Shown here piece by piece: positions 20,745 through 21,313 of a DNA stretch of 21,313 nucleotides; position 1 is the first letter of the stretch; each line of letters opens with the position of its first letter. Origin of the DNA: JBLHRE01 sp047625765 (GTDB lineage: Bacteria; Bacteroidota; Bacteroidia; Flavobacteriales; JBLHRE01); the NCBI GenBank assembly GCA_047625765.1, contig JBLHRE010000013.1, forward strand, positions 1 through 21,313, in the 5' to 3' direction. The notes under the pieces were generated by a model. It saw only the letters and a list, made by a program, of their open reading frames with translations. It ran no database searches and was not told where the DNA came from. Position numbers and translations under genes: made by a program.

Positions 20745-21313
20745 TTAAGGAAGTACTACAAACTTACTCGAAGTTGAACCTTGAGTAGTTTGAATCTTCA
20801 TGAAATACACACCCTCGTGTAGATTTTTTAAATTCAATTGCAGTGCAGCTTTTGGTTGTGCAATCAATGCACCCTTTAAATCATAAACGGCTATGTTTTG
20901 AATGTCTTGGGCATCTAGTCCTTTGATGTTTACCATACCGTTTGACGGGTTAGGATATATACCGAAACCATTGAAATTGGTCTCTTCAATGCCTAAAGGG
21001 AATACGCAAAAGTCATAAATAATAGAGCTTCCGCTAAAGCTTGCATCGTAAACCAAGGTGTCAGAACCCTGGGTGATCATAAAGTATCCATTGCCTTCTT
21101 CACAGCAAATTCCATCACCAAAACTATCGTTGAACCTAATTGTAAAGCAGCCTTGGTAGGTGCAAAGTGGAATCGAAATTGTTTGGCTGTTATTGCCGCT
21201 GCCTGCACTTGGAATAACAATAGAGTTGTCATTTTGATCAAAAATAGACCAAGAGCTTTCGCTAGGATAATCGTCAAATTTTATGGTAAGAATAGTTTCG
21301 ATTGGGTCACTGT
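20745..21313 (-). CDS. T9SS-secreted protein, C-terminal part (5' end outside window)
   Basis: The minus-strand frame is open to the window edge, giving about 189 residues; an internal ATG at 21080 is not the start. The upstream 110 residues read as a small beta-sandwich with paired cysteines, including LTIKFDDYPSESSWSIFD, LCTYQGCFTIRFNDSFGDGICC and GYFMITQGSDTLVY. This Y-W-D/C/FGDGIC pattern recurs in accessory domains of large secreted Bacteroidota proteins, often peptidases. The last ~75 residues are a type A T9SS sorting domain: the YPNPSNG motif, an IAVYDLKG segment, LNLKNLHEGVYFMKI and a terminal KFVVLP. The protein is therefore exported by the Por/T9SS system and probably attached to the surface or released. 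Its catalytic part, if any, is outside the window. Confidence 0.85.
   Translation of the reverse strand, partial: SDPIETILTIKFDDYPSESSWSIFDQNDNSIVIPSAGSGNNSQTISIPLCTYQGCFTIRFNDSFGDGICCEEGNGYFMITQGSDTLVYDASFSGSSIIYDFCVFPLGIEETNFNGFGIYPNPSNGMVNIKGLDAQDIQNIAVYDLKGALIAQPKAALQLNLKNLHEGVYFMKIQTTQGSTSSKFVVLP

Noticed and set aside
21077..21277. Separate 66-codon minus-strand frame near the right edge
   Set aside because: It is in another frame over the T9SS protein, whose own frame stays open to the window end with a sensible cysteine-rich domain.

Overview
The window looks like a chromosomal segment of a member of the Bacteroidota, probably order Flavobacteriales. The evidence is a low-GC sequence, Flavobacterium-type promoter elements (TAnnTTTG), a type IX secretion (T9SS) type A sorting domain, a carboxypeptidase-regulatory-domain TonB receptor, and a LuxE-like acyl-protein synthetase of the kind common in this phylum. 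I see no phage, transposon, CRISPR or tRNA; gene content is core-like.

Layout. (1) 1-2946: 3' part of tyrS (+), a LuxE-family gene (-), a small lipoprotein (+) starting 3 nt from it head-to-head, and an outer-membrane beta-barrel protein (+). (2) 3056-4938: a minus-strand operon purK-purE-VF530-like DNA-binding protein. (3) 5103-19665: a phosphate-acquisition island. It holds a Na/Pi cotransporter (-), an OprP-type porin (+), an OmpR-family regulator with a degenerate receiver (+), pstS-pstC-pstA-pstB-phoU (+), a beta-helix lipoprotein (-), a TonB-dependent receptor (-) and a PhoB/PhoR-type two-component system (+). (4) 19660-21313: a MurG/GT28-like glycosyltransferase (-) and the C-terminal end of a T9SS-secreted protein (-).

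How the genes fit together. Island products cover every layer: the OM porin and/or TonB receptor with its lipoprotein, the binding protein PstS, the ABC permease PstCAB, the low-cost Na/Pi carrier, the PhoU brake, and PhoR/PhoB control. The most interesting result is a shared cis-code in the intergenic regions: 7-bp units close to CTTAACA (or its degenerate forms), repeated every 11 bp, with the last unit ending 9 bp before a -7 element. The same register occurs before pstS, the degenerate-receiver regulator, the beta-helix lipoprotein and, more weakly, the Na/Pi carrier and the TonB receptor. This is the geometry of a Pho box (7-bp direct repeats, 4-bp spacers). It ties the TonB receptor/lipoprotein pair and the pseudo-receiver regulator to phosphate starvation, a role their sequences alone would not show.

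All coordinates and repeats were read by eye; no alignment or search was run.
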